Positions 1 through 5,687 are shown, counted from the first letter of the stretch. The stretch is 5,687 nt of DNA from Lachnoclostridium sp. (GCA_003445895.1 DMCD01000060.1:1-5687); one strand, 5' to 3'. Translations and numbers: made by a program. The notes: generated by a model not told the origin, from the letters alone.

Positions 1-800
1 GCCGCTCCGATAAACAGAATCGTGAGCATGACCCGAAGCCACAGAAGCGTCAGGAACAGGGATGCCAGGGAACCGTAAATCGAGGACTTCCAGAAGATAG
101 GCATGACTCTGCTGAAGACCGCGGTGAAGATAATCCAGACCGCCGCCGTGAGCAGCGCCCCGGGCACCTGGGCCCGCAGCTCTCTCTTTCCGCCCGGCAG
201 GAAGGTGTAGAGGAGGATCAGCAGCAGCACGGCAAAGGCGCCCGCCGCAATCCCGCTGTAACGGATCACGGACACCAGAAGTCCCGTCATCTGTTCAAAC
301 CCGAACCGGACCGCCAGGGATGTGACCAGCTCCGTCAGGGTGTCTCCCAGGAAGTTGAACACCAGGACCGCCGGAATCAGGATAACAATAAACAGGGTAA
401 ACAGCAGGGAAATTCCCTTATTCTTCAGTCCCTTCCTTTGGTTCTGGGAAATCCTTATGAGCCCCTTCTGAATCGCGGTTACGCCGCCGCTGGCTGACCA
501 CAGGGATGTAGCTCCGGCTATCGATGCCAGAAGGCCGTTTGACTGGCTTCTCAGGTTTGTCACCACGCCCAGAAACAGGTTTTTCATCTGCGGGATATCC
601 GGAAGAAACCGGAATACCAGATTGGTGAAATCCTCCGGCGAATACCAGGGAATCATGTTGAGCAGGGAGATTATCAGCATCACCAGCGGGAAAAAGGCCG
701 TGATAATTCCCAGTGTCGCATGCCCTGCGTAGACAACGACATCATTTTCCAGAAACAGAGCAAGCGTCCGTTTCGCGCGCTGAACATATCTTTTCATCAT
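1..800 (-). CDS. YihY/BrkB-family inner-membrane protein, C-terminus cut by window edge
   Basis: Reading leftward from an ATG at 800, 266 codons stay open to the window edge, so the C-terminus is missing. Family members are usually near 280-300 residues, so only the end should be lost. The protein is strongly hydrophobic, with about six membrane segments at roughly residues 27-48, 88-106, 132-152, 173-200, 213-231 and 240-264. Family-like stretches are FFPLVMLIISLLN (36-48), SLWSASGGVTAIQKGL (99-114), LYTFLPGGKRELR (197-209), PGALLTAAVW (213-222) and IYGSLASLFLTLLW (241-254). The visible end, ILFIGA, is where the family normally has its GAxxN motif. These proteins were once misnamed ribonuclease BN; their molecular function is not settled, and export or envelope roles have been proposed. 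Two adjacent ATG codons (800 and 797) follow an AAGGGGG ribosome binding site; the first is chosen, 6 bases after it. The gene diverges from the mutase gene. Confidence 0.9.
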   Translation of the reverse strand, partial: MMKRYVQRAKRTLALFLENDVVVYAGHATLGIITAFFPLVMLIISLLNMIPWYSPEDFTNLVFRFLPDIPQMKNLFLGVVTNLRSQSNGLLASIAGATSLWSASGGVTAIQKGLIRISQNQRKGLKNKGISLLFTLFIVILIPAVLVFNFLGDTLTELVTSLAVRFGFEQMTGLLVSVIRYSGIAAGAFAVLLLILLYTFLPGGKRELRAQVPGALLTAAVWIIFTAVFSRVMPIFWKSSIYGSLASLFLTLLWLRVMLTILFIGA

Positions 801-835
801 TATAATCCCCCTTGCTGCGCTCTGCAGTCACTTCT

Positions 836-844
836 ATTATAGCA
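836..844 (-). promoter_or_regulatory. Extended -10 promoter for the YihY-family gene
   Basis: On the minus strand the sequence reads TGCTATAAT: a perfect TATAAT -10 hexamer (836-841) preceded by the TGn extension (842-844). It lies about 36 bases upstream of the start codon at 800. No good TTGACA-like -35 hexamer appears at 16-18 bp spacing, which fits an extended -10 promoter. The call is by pattern only; no start site has been mapped. Confidence 0.7.
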
Positions 845-846
845 GG

Positions 847-865
847 GATCCTCTCATTTGGGATC
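847..865. repeat. Short inverted repeat centred between the divergent promoters
   Basis: GATCC (847-851) and GGATC (861-865) form a perfect 5-bp inverted repeat with a 9-base spacer, centred on 856. The two flanking -10 hexamers (836-841 and 871-876) are also centred on 856, so each arm lies where a -35 hexamer would be expected. GGGATC also occurs as a direct repeat at 845-850 and 860-865. The arms are short and could arise by chance, so a role as a shared operator is inference only. Confidence 0.35.
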
Positions 866-867
866 TG

Positions 868-876
868 TGATATACT
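868..876 (+). promoter_or_regulatory. Extended -10 promoter for the mutase operon
   Basis: The sequence TGATATACT consists of a TATACT -10 hexamer (871-876) with the TGn extension directly in front (868-870). No convincing -35 hexamer lies 16-18 bp upstream. Transcription would begin near 883, giving a leader of about 50 bases before the ATG at 933. This also argues against any translation start upstream of 883 for the mutase. Confidence 0.65.
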
Positions 877-916
877 GTTTGTGTGAGCCCCGAAAAGAGA
901 ATCCTATATTCCGAAT

Positions 917-924
917 AAGGAGGA
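917..924 (+). promoter_or_regulatory. Ribosome binding site that fixes the mutase start
   Basis: AAGGAGGA ends 8 bases before the ATG at 933, a near-perfect Shine-Dalgarno match at ideal spacing. It decides the start against the upstream in-frame TTG at 858, which has no ribosome binding site and lies upstream of the predicted -10 box. Confidence 0.85.
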
Positions 925-932
925 GTATCTCC

Positions 933-2480
933 ATGAGTGAGAATAACTATCTGCAGTATTTCAAAAAAGTCCAGAACGGCAACGATGTCAGAGGAGCCGC
1001 CATCGCGACGGACAAGGAAGCCCTGACCATATCCGAACCGCTGGCAGCCTATATTGCGAGGGCATTTGCCTCATATCTGTCCGAAAAGCTGGGGAAACCC
1101 GCTTCCGAGCTTCGCATCGGCGTAGGCCACGACAGCCGCATGACCGCGCCGCAGATGAAGGCGGGATGCCTGCTCGGCCTCTCTATGGCAAAGGCATACG
1201 ACTGCGGCCTCATCACCACCCCCGCCATGTTCTGCTCCACCGTTCTTCCGGGAAGTAATTTCGACGGCGCCGTGATGATCACCGCAAGCCACCTTCCCTT
1301 CAACCGGAACGGCATGAAGTTTTTTACAAAGGACGGCGCTCTGTCCAAGGCAGAGCTGACGCAGATTCTGGAGCAGGCAGCCGCACTGGCAGGAGTCTTC
1401 GCCGAAGAATCCCCGGAGACACTGCTGACTTCCGATAAACTTCCGGTGGGCGATGGCACCGTCACCGTCTTTGACATGAAGTCCCTCTACTGCGAGCATA
1501 TGAAGGAGATTATCCGCGCCAATTCCGGTTCGGATGAAGAAAAGCCCCTCACGGGACTTCGCATCGCGGTGGACTCCGGCAACGGCGCTTCCGGCTTCTT
1601 TGCCTCGGATATTCTCGAACCCCTGGGCGCAGACACCGAAGGAAGCCAGTTCCTTAACCCCGACGGAACCTTCCCGAACCATGTCCCGAACCCGGAAGAC
1701 AAAACTGCCATGGAGGCCATTCAGAAGGCCACGCTGGAGCATCATGCCGACCTGGGCGTCATCTTCGACTGCGACGGTGACCGGGCCGCGGTGGTATTCT
1801 CCGACGGCATGCCGGTCAACCGGAACACCCTGATCGCCCTTCTGGGCGTCATCGTGGCGGAGCAGGCGCCGGGATCCACCGTGGTTACCGATTCTGTCAC
1901 CTCCGACGAGCTGGCGGAGTTCCTGGAAGGATCCCTGGGGCTTAAGCACCTTCGTTTCAAGAGAGGCTATAAGAACGTCATCGACAAGGGCATCGAGCTG
2001 AACGCGGCGGGCGAGACCTGCGAGCTGGCCATCGAGACCTCCGGCCACGGCGCTTTTAAAGAGAATTACTTCTCCGATGACGGCGCCTACATCGCCGCCA
2101 AGATCATCGGCCGCATGGCCCGTATCCGCAGAGAGGGAAAGACTTTGGAGTCTCTTATCGCAGACCTCCGGCAGCCGGCCGAGGCCGCGGAGATGCGTCT
2201 CAGTATTACCGCGGAGAACTTCAAGGCCTACGGGCAGCAGGTGCTCGAAGACTTCCGGACCTTCTGTGCAGCCGACCCGCGGTTCCATATCGTTTCTCCC
2301 AACTATGAGGGGGTACGTGTGGCCTTCGATGATGAAGAAGTCAAGGGCTGGCTTCTCATCCGCCTTTCCCTCCACGATCCGGTGATCCCCATCAACCTGG
2401 AATCCGCAAATGACGGAGGTGTCGACATCCTGAAGGAGCGCATCCGCCCCTTCATCGAAGCCCACTCCGCCCTTCAGTAA
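933..2480 (+). CDS. Phosphoglucomutase/phosphomannomutase-superfamily enzyme
   Basis: This 515-residue cytoplasmic enzyme belongs to the alpha-D-phosphohexomutase superfamily, which moves phosphate between C1 and C6 of a hexose through a phosphoserine and a bisphosphorylated intermediate. The catalytic loop is TASHLPFNRNGMKFF (117-131), with Ser119 as the expected phosphoserine. The Mg-binding loop is DCDGDR (279-284; Asp279, Asp281, Asp283). The sugar-recognition loop is ETSGHGAFKENYFSDDGAY (368-386). The C-terminal domain carries RLSLHDPVIPIN (477-488) where typical members have an RxSGTEP-like phosphate-binding loop, so this is a divergent subfamily. I recall a similar loop in some plant and clostridial homologues, but have not checked. 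Substrate (glucose, mannose or another hexose phosphate) cannot be assigned, so no symbol is given. It is probably cotranscribed with the membrane-protein gene 23 bp downstream. A long antisense reading frame across it is a codon-bias shadow. Confidence 0.92.
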   Translation: MSENNYLQYFKKVQNGNDVRGAAIATDKEALTISEPLAAYIARAFASYLSEKLGKPASELRIGVGHDSRMTAPQMKAGCLLGLSMAKAYDCGLITTPAMFCSTVLPGSNFDGAVMITASHLPFNRNGMKFFTKDGALSKAELTQILEQAAALAGVFAEESPETLLTSDKLPVGDGTVTVFDMKSLYCEHMKEIIRANSGSDEEKPLTGLRIAVDSGNGASGFFASDILEPLGADTEGSQFLNPDGTFPNHVPNPEDKTAMEAIQKATLEHHADLGVIFDCDGDRAAVVFSDGMPVNRNTLIALLGVIVAEQAPGSTVVTDSVTSDELAEFLEGSLGLKHLRFKRGYKNVIDKGIELNAAGETCELAIETSGHGAFKENYFSDDGAYIAAKIIGRMARIRREGKTLESLIADLRQPAEAAEMRLSITAENFKAYGQQVLEDFRTFCAADPRFHIVSPNYEGVRVAFDDEEVKGWLLIRLSLHDPVIPINLESANDGGVDILKERIRPFIEAHSALQ

Positions 2481-2503
2481 TTCAGTAAAGGTAGTTTTTG
2501 ATA

Positions 2504-3934
2504 ATGAATGAAAACCTGAAACCCTGGTTCTTCCGGTGCGGTATCGGAATATTTCTTCTGTATCTCCTCTTCCGCATCCGTTATGCTGCGGGAAGCTTTC
2601 TGAACATCCCGCAGGAAATCTCGGACAGAACCTATACTACAGCGGAGGAACAGGCAGCCCTGTTCCTCCTGTCCTTTGTCCTGTTCCTGCTGTTCTCCCT
2701 CATCCTGTCCGCCATCCTGGTGGGCGGAGTGCTGAGCGGAGAAGAACGGACCGTACTTTTTGGCCTGACAGCCGCCGTACTTGCCGTTTTTTATATCTAT
2801 GCCTGCCTCTACGGCTATCCTCTTCTGGATAACCACATCACGACGGCCTGGCTGATGACGGGGCGGTATACGTCGACCCTGGTGCTGTCCATCCTGAAGC
2901 TCTTCGCCGGCCTCTTCGGCAAAAGCTTTTCCTGGAACGGCAGTCTCGCCTGGCGGATGACCTGCGGCATCCTGCTTGCCTGCCCGCTGGTGCTCTTTTC
3001 CACCTTTGTGGGACTGCGGAATACCATTCCGGTGCTCTTAGGCGCCTTTCTGCCCTCCTTCTGCTTCCTGACCGGCCAGTACGCAGAGCTTCCCGGACCC
3101 CAGATGATGCTCTTCGGTCTCGCCGCAGCTCTCGTGTCCGCCGTCATGCTGGTCAAGTTTACGGACCCGCAGCTGCTGGGACGGGAAGCGAAGATAAAGA
3201 AAGCCAAAGCACTCCTTCACGTCTCAGTGGATGACAAAAAACGGGCTTACTTTGCCGCAGCCCTCGCCATTCTGTGGATCCTCACCTTCCTTCTGGACAG
3301 GGTCCGCTCCTTCGGCGAGGTCATGAAGCTGATATTTGCCAGCAGCGTCTATGCCTACCAGAAGAACCTGAATGTGCTGGGGGACATGCGCATTGCCCAG
3401 GCCATGCTGGTCTCCTACACCCTCTCTCTCCTGGTGAAGTTTGTCCTCTCCAAGGTGGAGTTTGAAGATGATTTCCGCTTCTCCGGCCTGATCAACACCG
3501 GATACATGCTGCTCCTGCAGGTCTGGGTCATGCCGGTTCTGACGAAATTCTTCGGCAAAGCCGCCGAACAGGCCCAGGGTAGTCTTCCCGGTGATGCCGT
3601 GAATCAGACGGCCGGGCAGCTGGGCCAGTCTGCCATGGGCTTTGTCCAGGGCCTGGCCGGAAAAAGCATGCTTCTTGTTCTGGCCTTCTATACCGCAGTC
3701 GCCATACTGGGCCTTCTTCTCATGGCCCTTCTCATTCGGATACCTGCCATCCGGCTCTTTATCTGGTTTCTGGTCTACTTCTCCGCCTGCACCTTCGTCT
3801 GGTGCCTGGTGGGGCTGTACTACCAGAAGCAGATGAACAGCTGGATGCTCCTGGCCATCTGCTATGGCCTGAACTGGGTTCTGAACCATCTGATATCCTC
3901 CGGAAAGGACCTCCGGAAGGCGGTAAACACCTGA
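2504..3934 (+). CDS. Polytopic membrane protein of unknown family
   Basis: I do not recognise this 476-residue protein. About 10-13 hydrophobic segments are visible, near residues 12-28, 51-75, 83-104, 123-138, 152-170, 174-190, 200-218, 248-265, 294-315, 326-348, 387-411, 416-439 and 446-465. A Lys/Arg-rich loop (219-247, including REAKIKKAKALL) is probably cytoplasmic by the positive-inside rule. A Gln/Gly/Ala-rich loop (351-386) separates the last three segments from the rest. No cleavable signal peptide, ATP-binding motif or obvious transporter or glycosyltransferase signature was found. The start is uncertain. AAAGG (2487-2491) is 12 bases before the ATG at 2504 but only 6 before an in-frame TTG at 2498, which would add two residues; ATG is preferred by codon. 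The 23-bp gap to the mutase gene and the terminator after the stop suggest a two-gene operon. A cell-envelope or surface-sugar role is inferred from context only. Confidence 0.82.
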   Translation: MNENLKPWFFRCGIGIFLLYLLFRIRYAAGSFLNIPQEISDRTYTTAEEQAALFLLSFVLFLLFSLILSAILVGGVLSGEERTVLFGLTAAVLAVFYIYACLYGYPLLDNHITTAWLMTGRYTSTLVLSILKLFAGLFGKSFSWNGSLAWRMTCGILLACPLVLFSTFVGLRNTIPVLLGAFLPSFCFLTGQYAELPGPQMMLFGLAAALVSAVMLVKFTDPQLLGREAKIKKAKALLHVSVDDKKRAYFAAALAILWILTFLLDRVRSFGEVMKLIFASSVYAYQKNLNVLGDMRIAQAMLVSYTLSLLVKFVLSKVEFEDDFRFSGLINTGYMLLLQVWVMPVLTKFFGKAAEQAQGSLPGDAVNQTAGQLGQSAMGFVQGLAGKSMLLVLAFYTAVAILGLLLMALLIRIPAIRLFIWFLVYFSACTFVWCLVGLYYQKQMNSWMLLAICYGLNWVLNHLISSGKDLRKAVNT

Positions 3935-3951
3935 TATTGTCCTGTTTCTCT

Positions 3952-3989
3952 GAGCCGCACATCGAAAACCGATGGCGGCTCTCTTTTTT
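3952..3989 (+). terminator. Rho-independent terminator of the mutase/membrane-protein operon
   Basis: GAGCCGC (3952-3958) pairs with GCGGCTC (3975-3981). After one bulged A (3959), CATCG (3960-3964) pairs with CGATG (3970-3974) around the loop AAAAC. This gives a 12-bp stem with a single bulge, followed by a run of six T (3984-3989). It begins 17 bases after the stop codon of the membrane-protein gene. The minus strand has no T run on the opposite side, so it should act on plus-strand transcription only. Confidence 0.92.
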
Positions 3990-4001
3990 GCCATTTTGTT
4001 A

Positions 4002-4030
4002 TTGACAACTAACTCAGATCAGTCTATACT
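4002..4030 (+). promoter_or_regulatory. Near-consensus promoter of the feo operon
   Basis: A perfect TTGACA -35 hexamer (4002-4007) is separated by 17 bp from a TATACT -10 hexamer (4025-4030), which matches the housekeeping sigma-factor consensus closely. Transcription would begin near 4037, leaving a leader of about 70 bases before the first feoA start at 4109. Such a strong core promoter overlapped by repeat half-sites suggests control mainly by repression. Confidence 0.88.
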
Positions 4031-4053
4031 AACCCAAATTAGTTATTTCTAAC
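4008..4053. promoter_or_regulatory. Candidate metalloregulator operator array over the feo promoter
   Basis: CTAAC occurs at 4009-4013, 4029-4033 and 4049-4053, each exactly 20 bp apart, with TTAG in the opposite sense at 4039-4042. Together they give the dyads ACTAA-N6-TTAGT (4028-4043) and TTAG-N6-CTAA (4039-4052). The array covers the promoter spacer, the -10 box and the likely start of transcription, positions suited to repression. TTAG/CTAA half-sites resemble those of DtxR/IdeR-family metal-dependent repressors more than a classical Fur box. The identity of the regulator is inference, since none is encoded in the window. Confidence 0.55.
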
Positions 4054-4095
4054 ACTGAAAGACATCATCCTGCTGAAGTGCAGAATTATGAGAAC

Positions 4096-4102
4096 AGGAG
4101 GT
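4096..4102 (+). promoter_or_regulatory. Ribosome binding site that decides the first feoA start
   Basis: AGGAGGT is a full Shine-Dalgarno match. It lies 6 bases before the ATG at 4109 but only 3 before the adjacent ATG at 4106, so 4109 is favoured. The in-frame ATG at 4088 lies upstream of the site and is unlikely to be used. Confidence 0.8.
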
Positions 4103-4108
4103 AACATG

Positions 4109-4318
4109 ATGCCGCTCGCAATGGCCGGAAACGGAGAAAAAGTAACCATCAAAAGAGTCGGTGGGTCCGACAGCGTGCGTCAGCATCTCGCTGAGCTGGG
4201 CTTCATCGTCGGAGAACAGGTCGCAATTGTGAATCAGGTAAGCGGAAATCTTATTATTCAGGTCAAGGACAGCAGAATTGCGCTGGACAAGACCATGGCC
4301 AGTAAGATTTTCATATAA
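4109..4318 (+). CDS. feoA: FeoA family protein, first copy
   Basis: This is a small 69-residue cytoplasmic protein with the SH3-like FeoA fold, expected to assist or regulate the ferrous iron permease FeoB. Family features are the MPLAMAGNGEKVTI start, the RQHLAELGFIVGEQV block (24-38) and the GNLIIQVKDSRIALD block (46-60), ending with ASKIFI. The start is placed at the second of two adjacent ATG codons because of ribosome-binding-site spacing; using 4106 would add one methionine. It is the first gene of the feo operon, 23 bp before a second, distinct feoA. It lacks the APLGDP segment seen in the second copy, so the two are not a recent duplication. The exact biochemical role of FeoA is still debated. 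Confidence 0.93.
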   Translation: MPLAMAGNGEKVTIKRVGGSDSVRQHLAELGFIVGEQVAIVNQVSGNLIIQVKDSRIALDKTMASKIFI

Positions 4319-4341
4319 TACAACGACAGGGAGGAGCATCT

Positions 4342-4563
4342 ATGAAAACACTGAAGGATACCGCCGTCGGTGAAACCGTCACGGTCGTGAAGCTTCACGG
4401 AGAAGGTCCCGTCAGACGCCGTATCATGGATATGGGCATCACCAAAGGTGTGGAGGTCTATGTCCGGAAGCTGGCGCCCTTAGGCGATCCGATGGAACTG
4501 AACGTAAGAGGTTATGAGCTTTCTGTGAGAAATGCGGACGCCGCGCTCATCGAAGTAGAATAA
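4342..4563 (+). CDS. feoA: FeoA family protein, second copy
   Basis: This is a 73-residue FeoA protein of the more classical type. Conserved parts are the VGETVTVVKLHGEGPVRRR block (9-27), MDMGITKGVEV (29-39), APLGDPMEL (45-53) and RGYELSVRNADA (56-67). The RRRIMDMG and APLGDP elements are hallmarks of FeoA domains found alone or fused to other proteins. A strong GGAGG site (4330-4334) sits 7 bases before the ATG. It lies 23 bp after the first feoA and 31 bp before feoB, so all three genes should be cotranscribed and translated in similar amounts. It probably contacts the cytoplasmic part of FeoB; a division of labour with the first copy is possible but unproven. Confidence 0.95.
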   Translation: MKTLKDTAVGETVTVVKLHGEGPVRRRIMDMGITKGVEVYVRKLAPLGDPMELNVRGYELSVRNADAALIEVE

Positions 4564-4576
4564 CCGGAAATAAAAA

Positions 4577-4583
4577 AGAGGGG
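4577..4583 (+). promoter_or_regulatory. Loosely spaced ribosome binding site of feoB
   Basis: AGAGGGG ends 11 bases before the feoB ATG at 4595, longer than the 6-8 base spacing of the two feoA genes and a weaker match. No alternative in-frame start lies between the site and this ATG. The conserved G1 motif begins at residue 9, as usual for FeoB, so the start is still secure. The arrangement may lower FeoB synthesis relative to FeoA. Confidence 0.5.
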
Positions 4584-4594
4584 AAACATCGAAT

Positions 4595-5687
4595 ATGGAA
4601 ATTAAAATCGCACTTGCTGGAAATCCGAACAGCGGCAAAACCACCCTGTTCAACGACCTGACCGGCAGCCGCCAGTACGTAGGTAACTGGCCGGGTGTTA
4701 CCGTCGAGAAGAAGGAAGGACGTCTGAAAGGCCATGATGACGTGGTAATCCAGGACCTTCCCGGTATCTATTCTCTCTCTCCCTATACCCTGGAAGAAGT
4801 TGTTTCCAGAACCTACCTGGTTCATGAGAAACCGGATGCCATCATCAATATCGTTGACGGCACCAACATCGAGAGAAACCTGTATCTGACAACACAGCTC
4901 ATGGAACTGAATATCCCCATGGTTATCGCGCTGAACATGATGGACCTGGTCCGGAAAAACGGCGATACCATCGATACCAAGGCTCTTTCTGACAGACTGG
5001 GCGTTCCGGTGATGGAAATCTCTGCCCTGAAGGGTGAGGGTTCCAAGGAACTGGCCGACTGCGCCATCGCCGCTGCAGGAAAGAAGAACGAGGGAAATCG
5101 TCCCTCCTTCCTGACCGGCAAGGCAAAGGATGCCGTGGAATCCATCGAATCGATGATCCGCGGAACCGGGGATGACAGTCTTCTTCGCTGGAATGCCATC
5201 AAGATTTTCGAGAGAGACCAGAAAGCCGTCTCCGAGCTCTCCCTCTCCGAAGAAACCCTGAAAAAAGCGGAAGAAATCATCAGCGCCTGCGAAAAGGAGC
5301 TGGACGATGACGCCGAGAGCATCATCACCAACCTGCGGTACAGCGGTATTACCGCCATCACGGATACCGCAGTCAAGAAGGGCCGCGCCCGCGGTGAGCT
5401 CACCGTATCCGACAAGATCGACCAGATCGTGACCAACCGGATTCTCGGTCTTCCGATCTTTGCGGTCATCATGTTCTTCATCTACGCCATCGCCATGGGC
5501 GGCTGGAGTGTTTCCATCGGTACCGCCGCCACCGACTTCACCAATGATGTGATCTTCGGCGAGTGGGTTCCGGGATTTGTAGACGGCATTCTCTCCGCTC
5601 TCAATGTCGCAGAAGGCACCGTTCTCTACGGACTCATCCAGGACGGCATCGTGGCCGGCGTTGGTGCCGTGCTCGGTTTCGTACCGC
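4595..5687 (+). CDS. feoB: Ferrous iron transporter FeoB, C-terminus cut by window edge
   Basis: The first 364 residues of FeoB, the Fe(II) permease of anaerobes, are present; the rest runs off the right edge. Full-length proteins are usually 650 residues or more, so roughly half is visible. The N-terminal GTPase domain is intact: G1 GNPNSGKT (9-16), G2 Thr36 in NWPGVTVEKKEG, G3 DLPG (54-57), G4 NMMD (114-117) and G5 SALKG (143-147). A charged, largely helical region (about 165-275) matches the guanine-dissociation-inhibitor-like linker of the family. The membrane part begins with a segment at about 283-305. The visible end, QDGIVAGVGAVLGFVP, matches the start of the conserved Gate-type core of the transporter. 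FeoB moves Fe(II) inward across the cytoplasmic membrane under G-domain control. It is the third gene of the operon, behind two feoA genes. Confidence 0.97.
   Translation, partial: MEIKIALAGNPNSGKTTLFNDLTGSRQYVGNWPGVTVEKKEGRLKGHDDVVIQDLPGIYSLSPYTLEEVVSRTYLVHEKPDAIINIVDGTNIERNLYLTTQLMELNIPMVIALNMMDLVRKNGDTIDTKALSDRLGVPVMEISALKGEGSKELADCAIAAAGKKNEGNRPSFLTGKAKDAVESIESMIRGTGDDSLLRWNAIKIFERDQKAVSELSLSEETLKKAEEIISACEKELDDDAESIITNLRYSGITAITDTAVKKGRARGELTVSDKIDQIVTNRILGLPIFAVIMFFIYAIAMGGWSVSIGTAATDFTNDVIFGEWVPGFVDGILSALNVAEGTVLYGLIQDGIVAGVGAVLGFVP

Noticed and set aside
858..932. Upstream TTG start adding 25 residues to the mutase
   Set aside because: It has no ribosome binding site, precedes the predicted -10 box, and the added residues do not resemble the family N-terminus. 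The AAGGAGGA site at 917-924 supports 933.
1071..2465. Long open frame of 464 codons antisense to the mutase gene
   Set aside because: It lies wholly opposite a gene with clear catalytic motifs, has no family-like motifs or ribosome binding site that I can see, and is explained by GC-biased third positions of the sense gene.
3224..3994. Open frame of 256 codons antisense to the membrane-protein gene
   Set aside because: Its product is rich in Gln, Gly and His with no recognisable domain, and it would start downstream of the terminator hairpin. It is a shadow of the sense codons.
4001..4053. Fur box over the feo promoter
   Set aside because: There is no good match to the TGATAAT-N-ATTATCA type of Fur site. 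The CTAA/TTAG half-sites fit a DtxR-type operator better, though neither is proven.
4070..4083. Small hairpin CTGC-N6-GCAG in the feo leader, considered as a riboswitch or attenuator
   Set aside because: A 4-bp stem is too weak, the leader is only about 70 bases, and no known riboswitch core or alternative terminator is visible.
4822..5481. Open frame of 219 codons antisense to feoB
   Set aside because: It is Ser/Arg-rich low-complexity translation opposite a highly conserved GTPase, with no supporting start signal.
1..5687. CRISPR arrays, insertion sequences, tRNA or rRNA genes, phage attachment sites
   Set aside because: No regularly spaced long repeats, terminal inverted repeats, transposase-like proteins or RNA-gene signatures were seen on either strand.

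Overview
The window looks like chromosomal DNA from an anaerobic, moderately GC-rich Firmicute of class Clostridia, possibly Lachnospiraceae. This assignment is an inference. It rests on strong AGGAGG-type ribosome binding sites, Gram-positive style promoters and terminator, a feoA-feoA-feoB ferrous iron operon, and the particular type of phosphohexomutase. No mobile elements, RNA genes or CRISPR repeats were seen. Nothing in base or codon use points to recent transfer.

Layout. (1) Positions 1-800, minus strand: most of a YihY/BrkB-family inner-membrane protein whose C-terminus runs off the left edge. (2) 801-932: a compact divergent intergenic region with two extended -10 promoters facing away from each other, placed symmetrically around a short inverted repeat. 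(3) 933-2480, plus strand: a complete 515-residue phosphoglucomutase/phosphomannomutase-superfamily enzyme. Its catalytic serine and metal loop are intact, but its C-terminal phosphate-binding loop is unusual. (4) 2504-3934, plus strand: a 476-residue polytopic membrane protein that I cannot assign to a family. It lies 23 bp after the mutase and is probably cotranscribed with it. A strong intrinsic terminator (3952-3989) closes this unit. (5) 4002-4053: a near-consensus promoter overlapped by CTAAC/TTAG half-sites at 20-bp spacing, a candidate metalloregulator operator. (6) 4109-5687, plus strand: two different small FeoA proteins followed by feoB, which is cut by the right edge after its G domain and first membrane segment.

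How the genes work together. The Feo genes form one ferrous iron uptake unit: FeoB is the GTPase-coupled Fe(II) permease, and the FeoA proteins are small SH3-like cytoplasmic partners. The mutase and the unknown membrane protein form a separate unit, insulated by the terminator. Sugar-phosphate isomerisation feeding a membrane or cell-surface process is a reasonable guess for that pair, but only context supports it. The points most worth following up are the unassigned membrane protein coupled to an atypical mutase, the symmetric divergent promoter, and the periodic operator-like array upstream of feo.
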